A DNA stretch of 64,000 nt from Pacificispira sp033344895 (GTDB lineage Bacteria > Pseudomonadota > Alphaproteobacteria > UBA8366 > Aestuariispiraceae). The stretch's first letter is position 1, and every line of letters begins with the position of its first letter. Below are positions 1 to 8,553 of this stretch, one piece after another. Both the position numbers and the translations under genes were made by a program. The notes below the pieces were generated by a model. That model saw only the letters and a list, made by a program, of their open reading frames with translations. It made no database searches and was not told where the DNA came from. The stretch spans positions 4,653,945 to 4,717,944 of the forward strand of contig OZ245920.1 in assembly GCA_965229685.1 (NCBI GenBank), in the 5' to 3' direction.

Positions 1-1
1 A

Positions 2-1960
2 AACTCCGCCAATGCAGAGGCTCGGACCATTGACGTGGTCTGGTCCACTGGCGCGCGGGTGCGGCGGGTGCCGTTCTTCGGTGATCCATATGACGAGGAA
101 CTGAGCCTCGATCCGGAGCATGTGCGTCTCGAACGCCTCAATGGCGGCGCACCGTTTCTCAAGGTCCACGAGACCGGTGAGCTCAACGCCGTCATCGGCT
201 CGGTGGTGCCAGACAGCGTCCGGCTCGAACAGGGCCGGGGCGTCGCCACCATCCGTTTCTCTGAACGGGACGACGTCGTGCCCATCTGGCGCGACATCCT
301 GGCCGGGCACATCCGGGCGGTCTCCATCGGCTATCAGGTGCATCGCTATGAAGTGAGTAAACCCGAAGGCAGTCGAGAGGTCTGGCGGGCCGTCGACTGG
401 ACGCCGTTCGAGATTTCCGCCGTGCCAGTGGGGGCCGATCCCGCCGCCGGCTTCCGCTCCATCCACGAACTCCATGACTGCGTCGTGCATCGCCCCGGCG
501 CTGAACTCCCTTGCAACAAGAGGACCCAAACCATGCATGACGAAGACACCCGTGAGAACGAAACCGCCGATGTGGTTGAAGACAAGGCCGCCGAGGAAGC
601 CCCGAAGGCCGCAAAGGAAGAGCCCGAGGCGCGGTCCCACGCCACGCCGCAGGCCAAGAAAGTCGATGCCGATGCCCTGGTGACGCGAGCGCGCGAAGCC
701 GAGCGTGAGCGGGTATCGACCATCTACGACCTGGCAGCCAAGCTGGATCTGGAACGCGAGTTTGCCGACGATCTGGTGAAGCGCGGCGTTGCCCTAGACG
801 AGGCTCGCACGGTGATCCTCGATCAGGTGGCGGCCAAGTCCGAAGAAACCCGGACCTTCTCCCAGGTCTCCGTGCCGCTGGGCGGTCGCGACGAGCGCAT
901 CACCCGACGTGACGCGGTGACCAGCGCACTGTTGCATCGCTACAGTCCAACCCTGTTTCCGCTGGAAGATGCCGCGCGTCAGTATCGCGGCATGACCCTG
1001 ATGGAGCTGGCTCGTGAGAGTCTGTCGGATGCCGGCGTCAACACGCGCGGTCTCAGCCGTGACGAAGTGGCGACCCGTGCGCTTCACTCCACGTCGGACT
1101 TCCCGGAGATCCTGGCGGCGGTCACCAACAAGACCCTGCGTCAGGCCTACGACGTCTACCCTCGCACCTTCGCGCTCTTCTGCCGCCAGGTTCTGGCCAC
1201 CGACTTCAAGGCCATGCACCGGGTGCAGTTGGGCGAAGCACCGCAGCTCCTGAAGGTGGGAGAGAGCGGCGAGTTCAAGCGGGGCACGCTGGGCGAGTCC
1301 AAGGAGAGCTACCGCATCGAGACCTATGGCCGGGTGGTTGCCATCACCCGCCAGGTTTTGATCAACGACGATCTGGACGCCTTTACCCGGATCCCCGCCA
1401 TGTACGGCAACGCCATCGCCCAGCTCGAAAGTGACGTGGTCTGGGGCATCATCACCGCCAACCCGGCGATGGCCGACAACAAGGCCCTGTTCCATGCCGA
1501 CCACAAGAACCTGGCCGGCACCGGGGCTGCACTCGCTGTCGATGCCGTCGGCGCGGCCCGGGCGGCGATGGCCAAGCAGACCGGGCTCGACAAGAAGACG
1601 GTGCTCAACATCCGCCCGTCCTTCCTGATCGTGCCGGCCTCGCTCGAACTGAAGGCCGAACAGTTGGTGGCCCAGAACCTGGTGCCCGCCGACACGGCCA
1701 AGGTGGTGCCGCAATCGATTCGCACCCTTGCGCCGATCTCCGAGCCTCGCCTGGACGCCGCCAGCGAAACCGCCTGGTACCTGGCTGCCAGCCCGAACCA
1801 GATCGACACCATTGAGTACGCCTATCTGGAAGGGCAGCAGGGGGCCTACATCGAAACCCGCAACGGCTTTGATGTGGACGGGGTGGAGATCAAGTGCCGC
1901 CTCGACTTCGGCGCCAAGGCAATCGACTGGCGCGGCCTCTACAAGAACCCGGGCGCATAA
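2..1960 (+). CDS. Prohead protease / major capsid protein fusion (5' truncated by window)
   Basis: The reading frame is open from base 2 without a convincing start, so the gene begins left of the window; the first usable in-frame codon is a GTG at 35. Counting from that GTG, residues 1 to about 145 look like an HK97-type (U35) prohead protease, with a candidate catalytic His45 (KVHETG) and Ser97 in VSIGY. Residues about 165-230 are charged, Ala/Glu-rich and likely helical, as expected of a scaffold or delta domain. From about 260 to the end the protein resembles a major capsid protein. Protease-capsid fusions are known in alphaproteobacterial siphoviruses. The protein would mature and build the phage head. 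A hairpin follows the stop codon, and the cement gene comes next. The family call is firm; the active-site assignment is inferred. Confidence 0.85.
   Translation, partial: NSANAEARTIDVVWSTGARVRRVPFFGDPYDEELSLDPEHVRLERLNGGAPFLKVHETGELNAVIGSVVPDSVRLEQGRGVATIRFSERDDVVPIWRDILAGHIRAVSIGYQVHRYEVSKPEGSREVWRAVDWTPFEISAVPVGADPAAGFRSIHELHDCVVHRPGAELPCNKRTQTMHDEDTRENETADVVEDKAAEEAPKAAKEEPEARSHATPQAKKVDADALVTRAREAERERVSTIYDLAAKLDLEREFADDLVKRGVALDEARTVILDQVAAKSEETRTFSQVSVPLGGRDERITRRDAVTSALLHRYSPTLFPLEDAARQYRGMTLMELARESLSDAGVNTRGLSRDEVATRALHSTSDFPEILAAVTNKTLRQAYDVYPRTFALFCRQVLATDFKAMHRVQLGEAPQLLKVGESGEFKRGTLGESKESYRIETYGRVVAITRQVLINDDLDAFTRIPAMYGNAIAQLESDVVWGIITANPAMADNKALFHADHKNLAGTGAALAVDAVGAARAAMAKQTGLDKKTVLNIRPSFLIVPASLELKAEQLVAQNLVPADTAKVVPQSIRTLAPISEPRLDAASETAWYLAASPNQIDTIEYAYLEGQQGAYIETRNGFDVDGVEIKCRLDFGAKAIDWRGLYKNPGA
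519..535 (+). promoter_or_regulatory. Possible internal ribosome binding site and start for a capsid-only product
   Basis: Inside the fusion gene an AGAGGA (519-524) lies eight bases before an in-frame ATG at 533. This falls exactly at the border between the protease part and the scaffold/capsid part. Initiation here would give a product of about 475 residues without the protease. The arrangement recalls lambda, where Nu3 starts inside the protease gene C. Use of this start is inference. Confidence 0.4.
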
Positions 1961-1990
1961 GCCTGACACCACGATCATTCCTGACGAGAT

Positions 1991-2018
1991 GGGCGGCCAA
2001 TCGGCCGCCCTTCGTCTT
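1991..2018 (+). terminator. Hairpin after the capsid gene, possible attenuator
   Basis: An eight-base perfect stem (GGGCGGCC / GGCCGCCC) with an AATC loop spans 1991-2010 and is followed by TTCGTCTTTC, which is only moderately T-rich. It sits in the 78-base gap between the capsid gene and the cement gene. It could weaken transcription into downstream genes or stabilise the capsid message. Confidence 0.5.
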
Positions 2019-2038
2019 TCTGGAGAAGGACAAGAGAC

Positions 2039-2374
2039 ATGAAGAACTACATTCAGCCCGGTAATGCCATCACCCTTACGGCACCCTACGACGTCACTTC
2101 CGGCAGCGGTCTGTTGGTCGGCGCGCTGTTCGGCGTCGCCGGTGGCGATGCACTGACCGGCGAAGAAGTCGAGACCAGCCTGGTCGGCGTCTTTGATCTG
2201 ACCAAGGCCGCCTCGCAGGCCTGGAGCGTCGGCGACAAGGTCTACTGGGACGATACCAACAAGGTCGCCACCAAGACCGCGACGGCCAACACCCTGATCG
2301 GCGTGGCCATCGAAGCCGTGGGTGGTACCGCGTCCGACATCATCGGTCGCGTCCGGCTCAACGGCAGCTTCTGA
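2039..2374 (+). CDS. DUF2190-type capsid cement/decoration protein
   Basis: This 111-residue protein has the features of the DUF2190 family: an N-terminal YIQPGNAITLTAP stretch, a VGALFGVA segment, a middle part with SVGDKVYWDD and a C-terminal GRVRLNGSF. DUF2190 proteins coat phage heads as cement or decoration proteins, and their genes usually lie beside the capsid gene, as here. A purine-rich run (ggagaaggacaagaga) precedes the ATG. The stop codon overlaps the start of the next gene, so the head-neck genes are probably translated in a coupled way. Confidence 0.75.
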   Translation: MKNYIQPGNAITLTAPYDVTSGSGLLVGALFGVAGGDALTGEEVETSLVGVFDLTKAASQAWSVGDKVYWDDTNKVATKTATANTLIGVAIEAVGGTASDIIGRVRLNGSF

Positions 2375-2688
2375 TGTCCGTATTGGACGCCGTCCTCGAC
2401 ACCCTGTTTGGCGATCCCGCCATCGCGCGGGATGCTCTCTATGCCCCAACAGGTGGTGAGGCGGTGTCCGTTCGGGTTGTCGTCCGTCGCCCGGACGAGA
2501 TTGTGGGCTTCGGCGAGACCCGCATCCACACCGAGACGACAGTGTTTGATGTTCGGACCTCCGAAGTCCCCGATCCCCGTCCTGGCGATCGGCTGACCCT
2601 GGACGGCGTCGACTATGTCATCCAGGGCGAGCCAGAACGGCGCGATCCGGATCGGTTGATCTGGACCCTCGACGTGAGGCCCGTATGA
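2374..2688 (+). CDS. Head-tail joining protein (gpFII/attachment-like)
   Basis: This 104-residue protein has no signal peptide or membrane segment. Its second half (residues about 55-104) contains a DVRTSEVPDPRPGDRLTLDGVDYVI-type pattern, split by short turns, that is typical of small beta-barrel head-tail joining proteins of the lambda gpFII type. Its position between the cement gene and a neck gene supports that role at the head-tail interface. The start overlaps the stop of the cement gene. The family assignment rests on pattern and order rather than on a catalytic motif. Confidence 0.6.
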   Translation: MSVLDAVLDTLFGDPAIARDALYAPTGGEAVSVRVVVRRPDEIVGFGETRIHTETTVFDVRTSEVPDPRPGDRLTLDGVDYVIQGEPERRDPDRLIWTLDVRPV

Positions 2689-3335
2689 AATTTGCCGCGT
2701 CCATTGCCGGTTCCCTGAAGGCGGACCTCCAGAAGGAGGTGCGCCAGATCGAGAGGGCGGTTGCCGAAGGGGTGGCAGAGGCTGGTGACGGTCTAAAAGG
2801 CAGTTTGCGTCGGCAGGTGATCACGTCGGGGCTCGGTCCCCGGCTGGCTCGGACCTGGCGCAGTCGCGACTATCCCAACAAGGGCCATGACGCGGCAAGC
2901 CTCGTCTGGTCCAAGGCACCCGACATCGTGCGCAGCTTTGACCAAGGCACGGTGATCCGGAGCCAATCCGGGTTCTGGTTGGCGATCCCGACTGAGGCTG
3001 CCCCGAAGCGGGGTGTCGGTGGCAAGCGGATCACACCGGCCAATTTCCCGGAGCACCGCTTCGGCCCCTTGCGGTTCGTCTTTCGGCGAGGTGCGCCGTC
3101 ACTGTTGGTGGTGGACGGGGTGCGGATCAGCGCCAAGACCGGACGGGTTGGTCGCCAGGCCAAAGGCGGTGCCTTCACCAAGACCGGGCGCATCAAGTCG
3201 GGCATCACCACGGTGGCGATGTTTGTGATGGTGCCGCAAGTGAAAATGCCGAAGCGCCTCGACGTTCGCCGTGCTGCGGAAACCTGGGCGCGGCGGTTGC
3301 CCGGCCTGATCGACCGCCACATGCCATTGGAATGA
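2685..3335 (+). CDS. DUF6441-type neck/minor tail protein
   Basis: This 216-residue basic protein has an N-terminal helix (residues 1-45), then a region with TWRSRDYPNKG and SLVWSKAPDIV, then a Lys/Arg-rich tail region. The pattern matches what I remember of DUF6441 proteins in alphaproteobacterial prophages. By position it corresponds to the HK97 gp10 or lambda gpZ slot, the neck protein between head-tail joiner and tail terminator. It overlaps the previous gene by four bases. The function is inferred from gene order. Confidence 0.55.
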   Translation: MKFAASIAGSLKADLQKEVRQIERAVAEGVAEAGDGLKGSLRRQVITSGLGPRLARTWRSRDYPNKGHDAASLVWSKAPDIVRSFDQGTVIRSQSGFWLAIPTEAAPKRGVGGKRITPANFPEHRFGPLRFVFRRGAPSLLVVDGVRISAKTGRVGRQAKGGAFTKTGRIKSGITTVAMFVMVPQVKMPKRLDVRRAAETWARRLPGLIDRHMPLE

Positions 3336-3338
3336 CCC

Positions 3339-3776
3339 ATGCCCGTGAGCAAAACTGAACAAATCTTCGGGGTTTTGATGGCCCGGCTGGAGACCATTGC
3401 CGGGGCGACCGTTGAGCGCAATTCGACGGTGCCCGAGAAGATCCCGTCAGGCGGATTGCTGATCCTGCGCGACGGCACGCCGGGTGAGCCCGAGCAGAGC
3501 CTTGGCGGGTTCGGCGGCGCCTACTGCCGACAGGACGCGGAGATCGAGATCTACGTCGAGAACGGTGATGCCGCAGCCCGCGACGCAGCCTTCGACACCT
3601 TGCTGCAAGAGATCGGTGTCGTCCTTGATGACGATTCCACTCTTGGCGGCCTTGCCTTCGGCATGACTTTTGGTCGCCCGGAGATCGACGCGCAAGCTGT
3701 TGTCGGTGCGCCTGCCATCAAGGCCGGCACCCTGATCGTTGCCATCGAGTTCGAGGCCGATACGGCACTCGGTTGA
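3339..3776 (+). CDS. Probable tail terminator / tail completion protein
   Basis: This acidic protein of 145 residues lies between the neck gene and the tail tube gene, the usual place of the tail terminator (lambda gpU-like) in siphoviruses. It begins with a helix (EQIFGVLMARLETI), continues with a GGLLILRDGTPGEPE strand-turn region, and ends with a repeated acidic strand pattern (TLIVAIEFEADTALG). These features fit the small alpha/beta fold of terminators that cap the tail tube. I see no diagnostic motif, so the call depends on context. Confidence 0.5.
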   Translation: MPVSKTEQIFGVLMARLETIAGATVERNSTVPEKIPSGGLLILRDGTPGEPEQSLGGFGGAYCRQDAEIEIYVENGDAAARDAAFDTLLQEIGVVLDDDSTLGGLAFGMTFGRPEIDAQAVVGAPAIKAGTLIVAIEFEADTALG

Positions 3777-3802
3777 CCCTTTAGAAAACCAGGAGAATAC
3801 CC

Positions 3803-4753
3803 ATGGCCCGAGCCTATGGTTCGAGCGCCACGCTGCTGCTCAAGCGGGAAACCGCCTATGGGCAAGTGGTCGGTGGCGACTATATCCGCATGCCGTTCAA
3901 CCGTTGCACTCTTGGCTCCGAGCAGGGGCTGATCGACGATCCCGTCCTCGGTCAGGGCCGCGATCCCCTTGCTCCGTTGCAAGACGTCATCAACGACGAA
4001 GGCGAGATCGTCGTGCCCATGGATCCGCGTTATCTCGGGATCTGGCTCACCGGCCTGTTCGGTGATCCGGTGACCACTGACAACGGCGACGGCACCTTCG
4101 ATCATCTGTTCGTCTCCGGGAACGATGCCCTGCCGAGCTACACGGTCGAAGTCGGCATGCCCCAGGTGCCGGCCTTTTTCCAGCACACCGGTGTGGTGCT
4201 GGGGTCGATCGCACTGGACTTCCAGCGATCCGGCGCGGCCGCTGCGACCCTCGGCGTCATTGCTCAGGGTGAAAGCCGAAACAACACGTCCCAGGGCGGC
4301 ACGCCGTCGGCACTGGCCTTCACGCGGATCAGCCAGTTCCAGGGTTCTATCATCCGGGCCGGCAATCCTATCGGCAACCTGACCGGAGGTTCGCTCACCT
4401 ATTCCAACAATCTGGAGAAGATCGAGACCATCCGCTCCGACGGGAAGATCGACGGGGCCGATCCCACGGTGGCGGCCTTGACCGGACGCATCGACGTTCG
4501 CTTCGCCGATACCACCCTGATCGACCTCGCCTCGGGCGGCACGCCGGTGGACCTGACCTTCGGGTACACGGTCGGTACCGCCAAGGTCGAGTTTGCAGCC
4601 CATGAGGTCTATCTGCCCAAGCCCAAGCTGGCCGTCGAAGGTCCGGGTGGCGTGCAGGCCAGCTTCGATTTCCAGGGCGCGCGCAACGAGACCGTCGGAC
4701 GAATGCTCGACGTCACTCTCACCAACGATCTGGACGGGACGGAATACGCATGA
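3803..4753 (+). CDS. Phage tail tube protein
   Basis: The 316-residue product resembles the larger tail tube proteins of siphoviruses (Phage_tube_2 type). Visible features are an N-terminal MARAYGSSATLLLKRETAYG, a central FQHTGVVLGSIALDFQRSG region and a repeated beta-rich fold with GGSLTYSNNLEKIETI. The protein stacks into the tail tube through which DNA passes. An AGGAGA sequence lies a few bases before the ATG. The gene is followed, with a four-base overlap, by the frameshifting chaperone gene and then the tape measure gene, the canonical order. Confidence 0.75.
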   Translation: MARAYGSSATLLLKRETAYGQVVGGDYIRMPFNRCTLGSEQGLIDDPVLGQGRDPLAPLQDVINDEGEIVVPMDPRYLGIWLTGLFGDPVTTDNGDGTFDHLFVSGNDALPSYTVEVGMPQVPAFFQHTGVVLGSIALDFQRSGAAAATLGVIAQGESRNNTSQGGTPSALAFTRISQFQGSIIRAGNPIGNLTGGSLTYSNNLEKIETIRSDGKIDGADPTVAALTGRIDVRFADTTLIDLASGGTPVDLTFGYTVGTAKVEFAAHEVYLPKPKLAVEGPGGVQASFDFQGARNETVGRMLDVTLTNDLDGTEYA

Positions 4754-5280
4754 TCTCCCTGAAGCAAACCAGCGAGCCTTTCGACATTGAGCTTCCCTAT
4801 GGCGTCACGGTCACCGTGAAACCGCTCACCACCGCCGGCATGGCGGCGGCCCAGGCAGCCGCACGGCGTCGGATCGAGGGGGTGGAGGCCCAGTACAAGG
4901 AACTGACCGAGGCCGGATTGTCCGCCGAAGGTATCCCCGACCTGGCGAACGATGGCGAGCGCGACGGTCTGTTCCAGGATTTGCTGATCAAGGAACTGGC
5001 GATCCACCACGTTACCGCCTGGGTTGGCATTGAGGACGATCCGCCGGTGACCCCGGAAAACATAGCTGCCGTGATGTCGCTGTATCCCGTCGGCGAGCGC
5101 TTTTTCCACGAGTTCACCCTCAAACAGGTGTTGCTCACCGCCGCAAAAAACGCATCAGGGCTCTCTGCCGCTGGCACTTCCAGCCGGGTGGAGGGCCGGG
5201 ATACTGCGAAGTCTGCCCCCGACCGGGGGACGGTGAAACGGACTGCGGCCAAGAGTGCCCCCGACGCAAGTACGCCCTGA
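4750..5280 (+). CDS. Tail assembly chaperone, short form (gpG-like)
   Basis: This 176-residue protein follows the tube gene and precedes the tape measure gene, the slot of lambda gpG. Residues 1-130 are a folded domain (SEPFDIELPYGVTVTVKPLTT, then helices). The last 43 residues, after the slip site, are low in complexity and rich in Ala, Ser, Thr and Lys, as expected for a short form whose tail need not fold. It would bind the tape measure protein and recruit tube subunits. A canonical slippery heptamer at 5145-5151 in the correct frame links it to the downstream open frame. Confidence 0.7.
   Translation: MISLKQTSEPFDIELPYGVTVTVKPLTTAGMAAAQAAARRRIEGVEAQYKELTEAGLSAEGIPDLANDGERDGLFQDLLIKELAIHHVTAWVGIEDDPPVTPENIAAVMSLYPVGERFFHEFTLKQVLLTAAKNASGLSAAGTSSRVEGRDTAKSAPDRGTVKRTAAKSAPDASTP
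5145..5151 (+). other. -1 programmed ribosomal frameshift site A AAA AAC
   Basis: The zero frame reads GCA AAA AAC across 5143-5151, which gives the canonical X XXY YYZ heptamer A AAA AAC in register. After a -1 slip the next codon starts at 5151, and that frame stays open to 5492. A small stem (GCTGG / CCAGC, 5170-5184) begins 19 bases after the heptamer and may stimulate slipping, although it is short. Confidence 0.75.
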
Positions 5281-5492
5281 TCACGGACGAAGAGCACCAG
5301 GCCTGGGATGTGCTGCAAGCCTGCCTCGGGCAGCTGCGGTTGGCCGCATCCGGCCATGTGCTGGGCATTGACCTGGGTGTGGCCCTCGAAATCGCCAAAG
5401 CACGTAGCCATGACCTCGCCATTGTCTCTGAACTGCTTCAAGCGGCGGAGGCGGGGCTGGTCGAAGGCATGAATTCCAAGGATGTCACCTGA
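5151..5492 (+). CDS. Frameshift extension of the tail assembly chaperone (gpGT-like C-terminal part)
   Basis: This 113-residue frame has no good start of its own; its first ATG at 5310 lies well inside the open frame. It is open from the slip site to a TGA that overlaps the tape measure ATG. Joined to the first 134 codons from 4750 it would give a 247-residue long form. The extension begins with a Cys-rich stretch (CEVC, then DCGQEC), possibly metal-binding, then YALITDEEHQAWDVL and a long helical part. In lambda, the GT product tethers tube subunits to the tape measure complex. The frame relation is seen directly; expression by frameshift is inferred from the well-known conserved mechanism. 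Confidence 0.7.
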   Translation, partial: RIRALCRWHFQPGGGPGYCEVCPRPGDGETDCGQECPRRKYALITDEEHQAWDVLQACLGQLRLAASGHVLGIDLGVALEIAKARSHDLAIVSELLQAAEAGLVEGMNSKDVT

Positions 5493-8038
5493 TGGCCAAA
5501 GCCAAACATACTTATGCCGTCCGCCTTGCCGTCGAAGGCGGCAACAAGGTCAAGGCTGAGCTGGTCTCGGTTGGTGACAGCGGCGAGCGGTCGCTGAAGA
5601 AGATCGAACGTTCCGGCGGCACGGCCTCGCGTGGGCTGACCGGCTTGGCCGATCGCGCACGAACCCTGACGATGGGCATGCGCGCGCTCGGTGGAGCGTT
5701 GATCGGCGGCGCGGCCATTGGTGGCCTGGCGACCCTGGTCGACCGATCCATTACGGCGGCTGATGCCGTCGCTAAAACGGCTGACAAGCTGGGCGTTGGC
5801 GTCGAGGCGCTTCAGGAACTGCGCTTCGCGGCGCAACTGGCTGGCGTCGAACAACAGACCCTGGATATGGGCCTGCAGCGCTTCACCCGCCGTGTTGCGG
5901 AAGCGGCGCGTGGTACCGGCGAAGCCAAGCAGGCGCTGACCGATATGGGGATCGCGCTTCGCGACCAACATGGCAACATTCGCCGGTCCGAGGATCTGCT
6001 GAATGACGTGGCGGAGGCCTTCAAGCGCACCGCCGATCCCGCTGAGCGACTGCGCCTCGCCTTCAAGCTGTTCGACAGCGAAGGCGTGGCCATGGTGAAC
6101 ATGCTGGTCGGCGGCGCGGACGCGCTGGAAGCGACCCGTCGGCATGCCCGCGATCTCGGTATCGTGTTGGAGGAAGATCTGGTCCGCAATGCCGAGAAGG
6201 CTCGTGATCAGTTGGACACCCTGGGCAAGGTGGTCTCCGCCAACCTGACCCGCGCCATGCTCGACCTGGCCCCGGCCATTGCCGACATTTCGTCGGGCCT
6301 GGCCGATCTGGCGGCCGACGCCGCCACCGCTTATGAGCAGATCAAGCTGGTTTTGTCCGGCGACTTCAATTTTGAAGGCCTATCGGAACGCTCCACCCGG
6401 CGCATCGTCGAGGAGCGCCGCCAGGAACTCCAAGACATTGCCCGCGAACTGCAGGAGATCGGCGACGTCGGGTTTTTGGACGATCCCATCGCGTGGGGGC
6501 GCAAGGTGGCGCTGGAGCGCCGACTGCAAGAACGGGTTGAGCAGTATCGCCAGTGGGCGGCCAAGCTCGCGTGGATGCAGCGTGACGACAATGCCGATGG
6601 GGCAACCGCGCCAGATGGCGGATCGACTACGGATGCCATCGAGGCCGACATTCGTGCCGCTCAGGATCGGTCCCGGCGCATCACCCAGATCGAGAGCGAT
6701 CTGCAACGCCAATTGTTCGAGGCCACCCACGAGGGGGTCGATCGTATTCGCGCCGAATACCAACAGCTTGTCGCTGAGATGCAGACGCTCATCGAGCCGG
6801 ATGGCGGCAACCTGGATCAGGTCGGAGAGATCATGGCCCGCGCGGCGGCGCTTCGGGATGCCAAGCTGGCCCGTCTTGCCGCGCAGGAAGAGGAGGCAGC
6901 CCGGCGTCGGCAAGAGGCCAACACCCGTATTATCGAAGGCCTGCGCGCAGAGCGCGACGAACTGGCAATGACCGACAAGCAGCGCTTCGTCTCCCAGGCC
7001 TTGCGACGTTTGTCGGCGGAGGCCACCGATGCGCAACGTCAGCAGGTTCGCGATCTAGCCGGCGCTCTGTTCGAGGAGCGTCAAGCCATCGAATCGCGCA
7101 CCAAGGCAGAGGAGGAGGCCGCCCGTCTGCGCGAGAAAGGCAAGTCCCTTACCGAACAATTGCGCACCGCAGAGGAGGCTTATGCCGATGAGGTGTGGGA
7201 ATTGAACGGTCTCCTGGCAGCGGGCGCCATCAACCAGGAAACCTTCGCTCGCGCGTCTGAGCAGGCCTATGACCGGATGCTGCGGGCCAGCGATGACTGG
7301 TCTTCCGGTGTGGTCCGTGCGCTTCGGGATTACGCTCGGGAATCTTCGGATGCGGCAACCCAGTTCGAGCAGGCGACCACCCGGGCGCTCAAGGCCGGGG
7401 AAGACGCTTTTGTCCAGTGGGCGACCACCGGCAAGGTCAGTGCTTCTGATCTGTTTAACAGTATTGCTGAGGAGGCTCTGCGCGCCGCCTACCGCATGGC
7501 GGTGATCAAACCGTTCGGTTCGCTGTTCGAGGGCATCTTCTCGTCCATTGGAGGCTCCATCGCCAGCAGTCTGTTCGGCGGTGGTTCCGGGATGATCGGC
7601 GACTTTCCGGCACCAGGGCCGGTCCAGGTGGCCCATAGTGGCGGGGTCATCGGCAGAGATGTTCTGCCCAGTCGTTCGGTCTCACCGGACCTGTTCGAGA
7701 ACGCGCCCCGCTTCCATGGTGGCGGGGTGGTCGGCAACGAGGTGCCGGTCATCGCTCAGCGCGGCGAAACCGTGTTCACCCCTGGTCAGATGCGGGCGCT
7801 CGGCACAGAACTCGGCCAACGGCCCGAGGTCCAGGTCAATGTCCATGTCGACAACCGTGCCTCTGGGACAGAAGCCCGCGCCCAATGGCGATCGGACGGG
7901 GGCGGAGGGCTCAGCCTCGACATCGTGGTCGAACAGATCGAGGGGCAGATCGCCCGCAACATCGGTCGCGGCGAAGGCTTGGCACCGACCATGGAACGCC
8001 GCTACGGGCTTAATCCGGCGGCGGGCTCCTATCGGTAA
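5492..8038 (+). CDS. Phage tail tape measure protein
   Basis: The 848-residue protein starts with a basic beta/helix segment, followed at residues about 52-90 by a Gly/Ala-rich hydrophobic stretch (ALGGALIGGAAIGGLATLVD) that could contact membrane. Long coiled-coil regions rich in Glu, Arg and Ala follow up to about residue 610. The C-terminal part has the FHGGGVVGNEVPVIAQ-type motif and GETVFTPGQM common at the end of tape measure proteins. These proteins set tail length, at roughly 0.15 nm per residue, which suggests a tail near 125 nm. The ATG overlaps the stop of the frameshift product. Confidence 0.85.
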   Translation: MAKAKHTYAVRLAVEGGNKVKAELVSVGDSGERSLKKIERSGGTASRGLTGLADRARTLTMGMRALGGALIGGAAIGGLATLVDRSITAADAVAKTADKLGVGVEALQELRFAAQLAGVEQQTLDMGLQRFTRRVAEAARGTGEAKQALTDMGIALRDQHGNIRRSEDLLNDVAEAFKRTADPAERLRLAFKLFDSEGVAMVNMLVGGADALEATRRHARDLGIVLEEDLVRNAEKARDQLDTLGKVVSANLTRAMLDLAPAIADISSGLADLAADAATAYEQIKLVLSGDFNFEGLSERSTRRIVEERRQELQDIARELQEIGDVGFLDDPIAWGRKVALERRLQERVEQYRQWAAKLAWMQRDDNADGATAPDGGSTTDAIEADIRAAQDRSRRITQIESDLQRQLFEATHEGVDRIRAEYQQLVAEMQTLIEPDGGNLDQVGEIMARAAALRDAKLARLAAQEEEAARRRQEANTRIIEGLRAERDELAMTDKQRFVSQALRRLSAEATDAQRQQVRDLAGALFEERQAIESRTKAEEEAARLREKGKSLTEQLRTAEEAYADEVWELNGLLAAGAINQETFARASEQAYDRMLRASDDWSSGVVRALRDYARESSDAATQFEQATTRALKAGEDAFVQWATTGKVSASDLFNSIAEEALRAAYRMAVIKPFGSLFEGIFSSIGGSIASSLFGGGSGMIGDFPAPGPVQVAHSGGVIGRDVLPSRSVSPDLFENAPRFHGGGVVGNEVPVIAQRGETVFTPGQMRALGTELGQRPEVQVNVHVDNRASGTEARAQWRSDGGGGLSLDIVVEQIEGQIARNIGRGEGLAPTMERRYGLNPAAGSYR

Positions 8039-8059
8039 GAACAAGAGGCATGACAGGGT

Positions 8060-8539
8060 ATGACAATAAGCTGGCCAACGACCCTGCCGTTGCCAACCAT
8101 CGAGGGCTACGGCGTCCATCCAGGTGAGGCGATCCTGCGCACCGAAATGGAGGCCGGTCCAGCTCGACAACGGAGGCGCTTCACCCAGGTGCCGAGCCGT
8201 ATCTCTGTCCGGTGGCTGTTCCGTCGCCAGCAGTTTGCCCTCTTTGAAGCCTGGTATCGCTGGCATGCGAAAGAGGGTGGTGAGTGGTTTGGGATCGATC
8301 TGCTGGGAGGTCTCGGGTTGGTAGCCCACGAGGCCCGGTTCACCCGCCAGTTCGAAGCCCGAGTGCGCGGCGGCGTGCTTTGGGAAGTGACCAGTGAGCT
8401 GGAGATCCGAGAACGTCCAACCTTGGATGAGGATGCGCTCGGACTGCTTCTTGAAAACGAGCCGTCCAGCCTGCTGTCGACCGTCAGCGCCTTGCACACC
8501 CTCGTCCATGAAAAGCTCCCAGGTCCCATGGCCTGGTAA
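8060..8539 (+). CDS. Minor tail protein, unrecognised family
   Basis: This 159-residue protein is encoded directly after the tape measure gene, where distal tail or minor tail proteins are expected. It has a conserved-looking aromatic core (RRQQFALFEAWYRWHAKEGGEWFGIDLL) and a mixed alpha/beta pattern, with no signal peptide or membrane segment. It may form part of the tail tip, but I do not recognise the family and the role is inferred from position only. Confidence 0.5.
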   Translation: MTISWPTTLPLPTIEGYGVHPGEAILRTEMEAGPARQRRRFTQVPSRISVRWLFRRQQFALFEAWYRWHAKEGGEWFGIDLLGGLGLVAHEARFTRQFEARVRGGVLWEVTSELEIRERPTLDEDALGLLLENEPSSLLSTVSALHTLVHEKLPGPMAW

Positions 8540-8553
8540 TCAGAGAAATTACC

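Noticed and set aside
794..2449. 551-codon open frame on the - strand
   Set aside because: It lies opposite the capsid and cement genes, which have clear homology; high GC produces long antisense frames.
5310..5492. A separate 60-codon gene
   Set aside because: The frame is open far upstream to the slip site and the ATG has no ribosome site; it is better explained as the frameshift extension.
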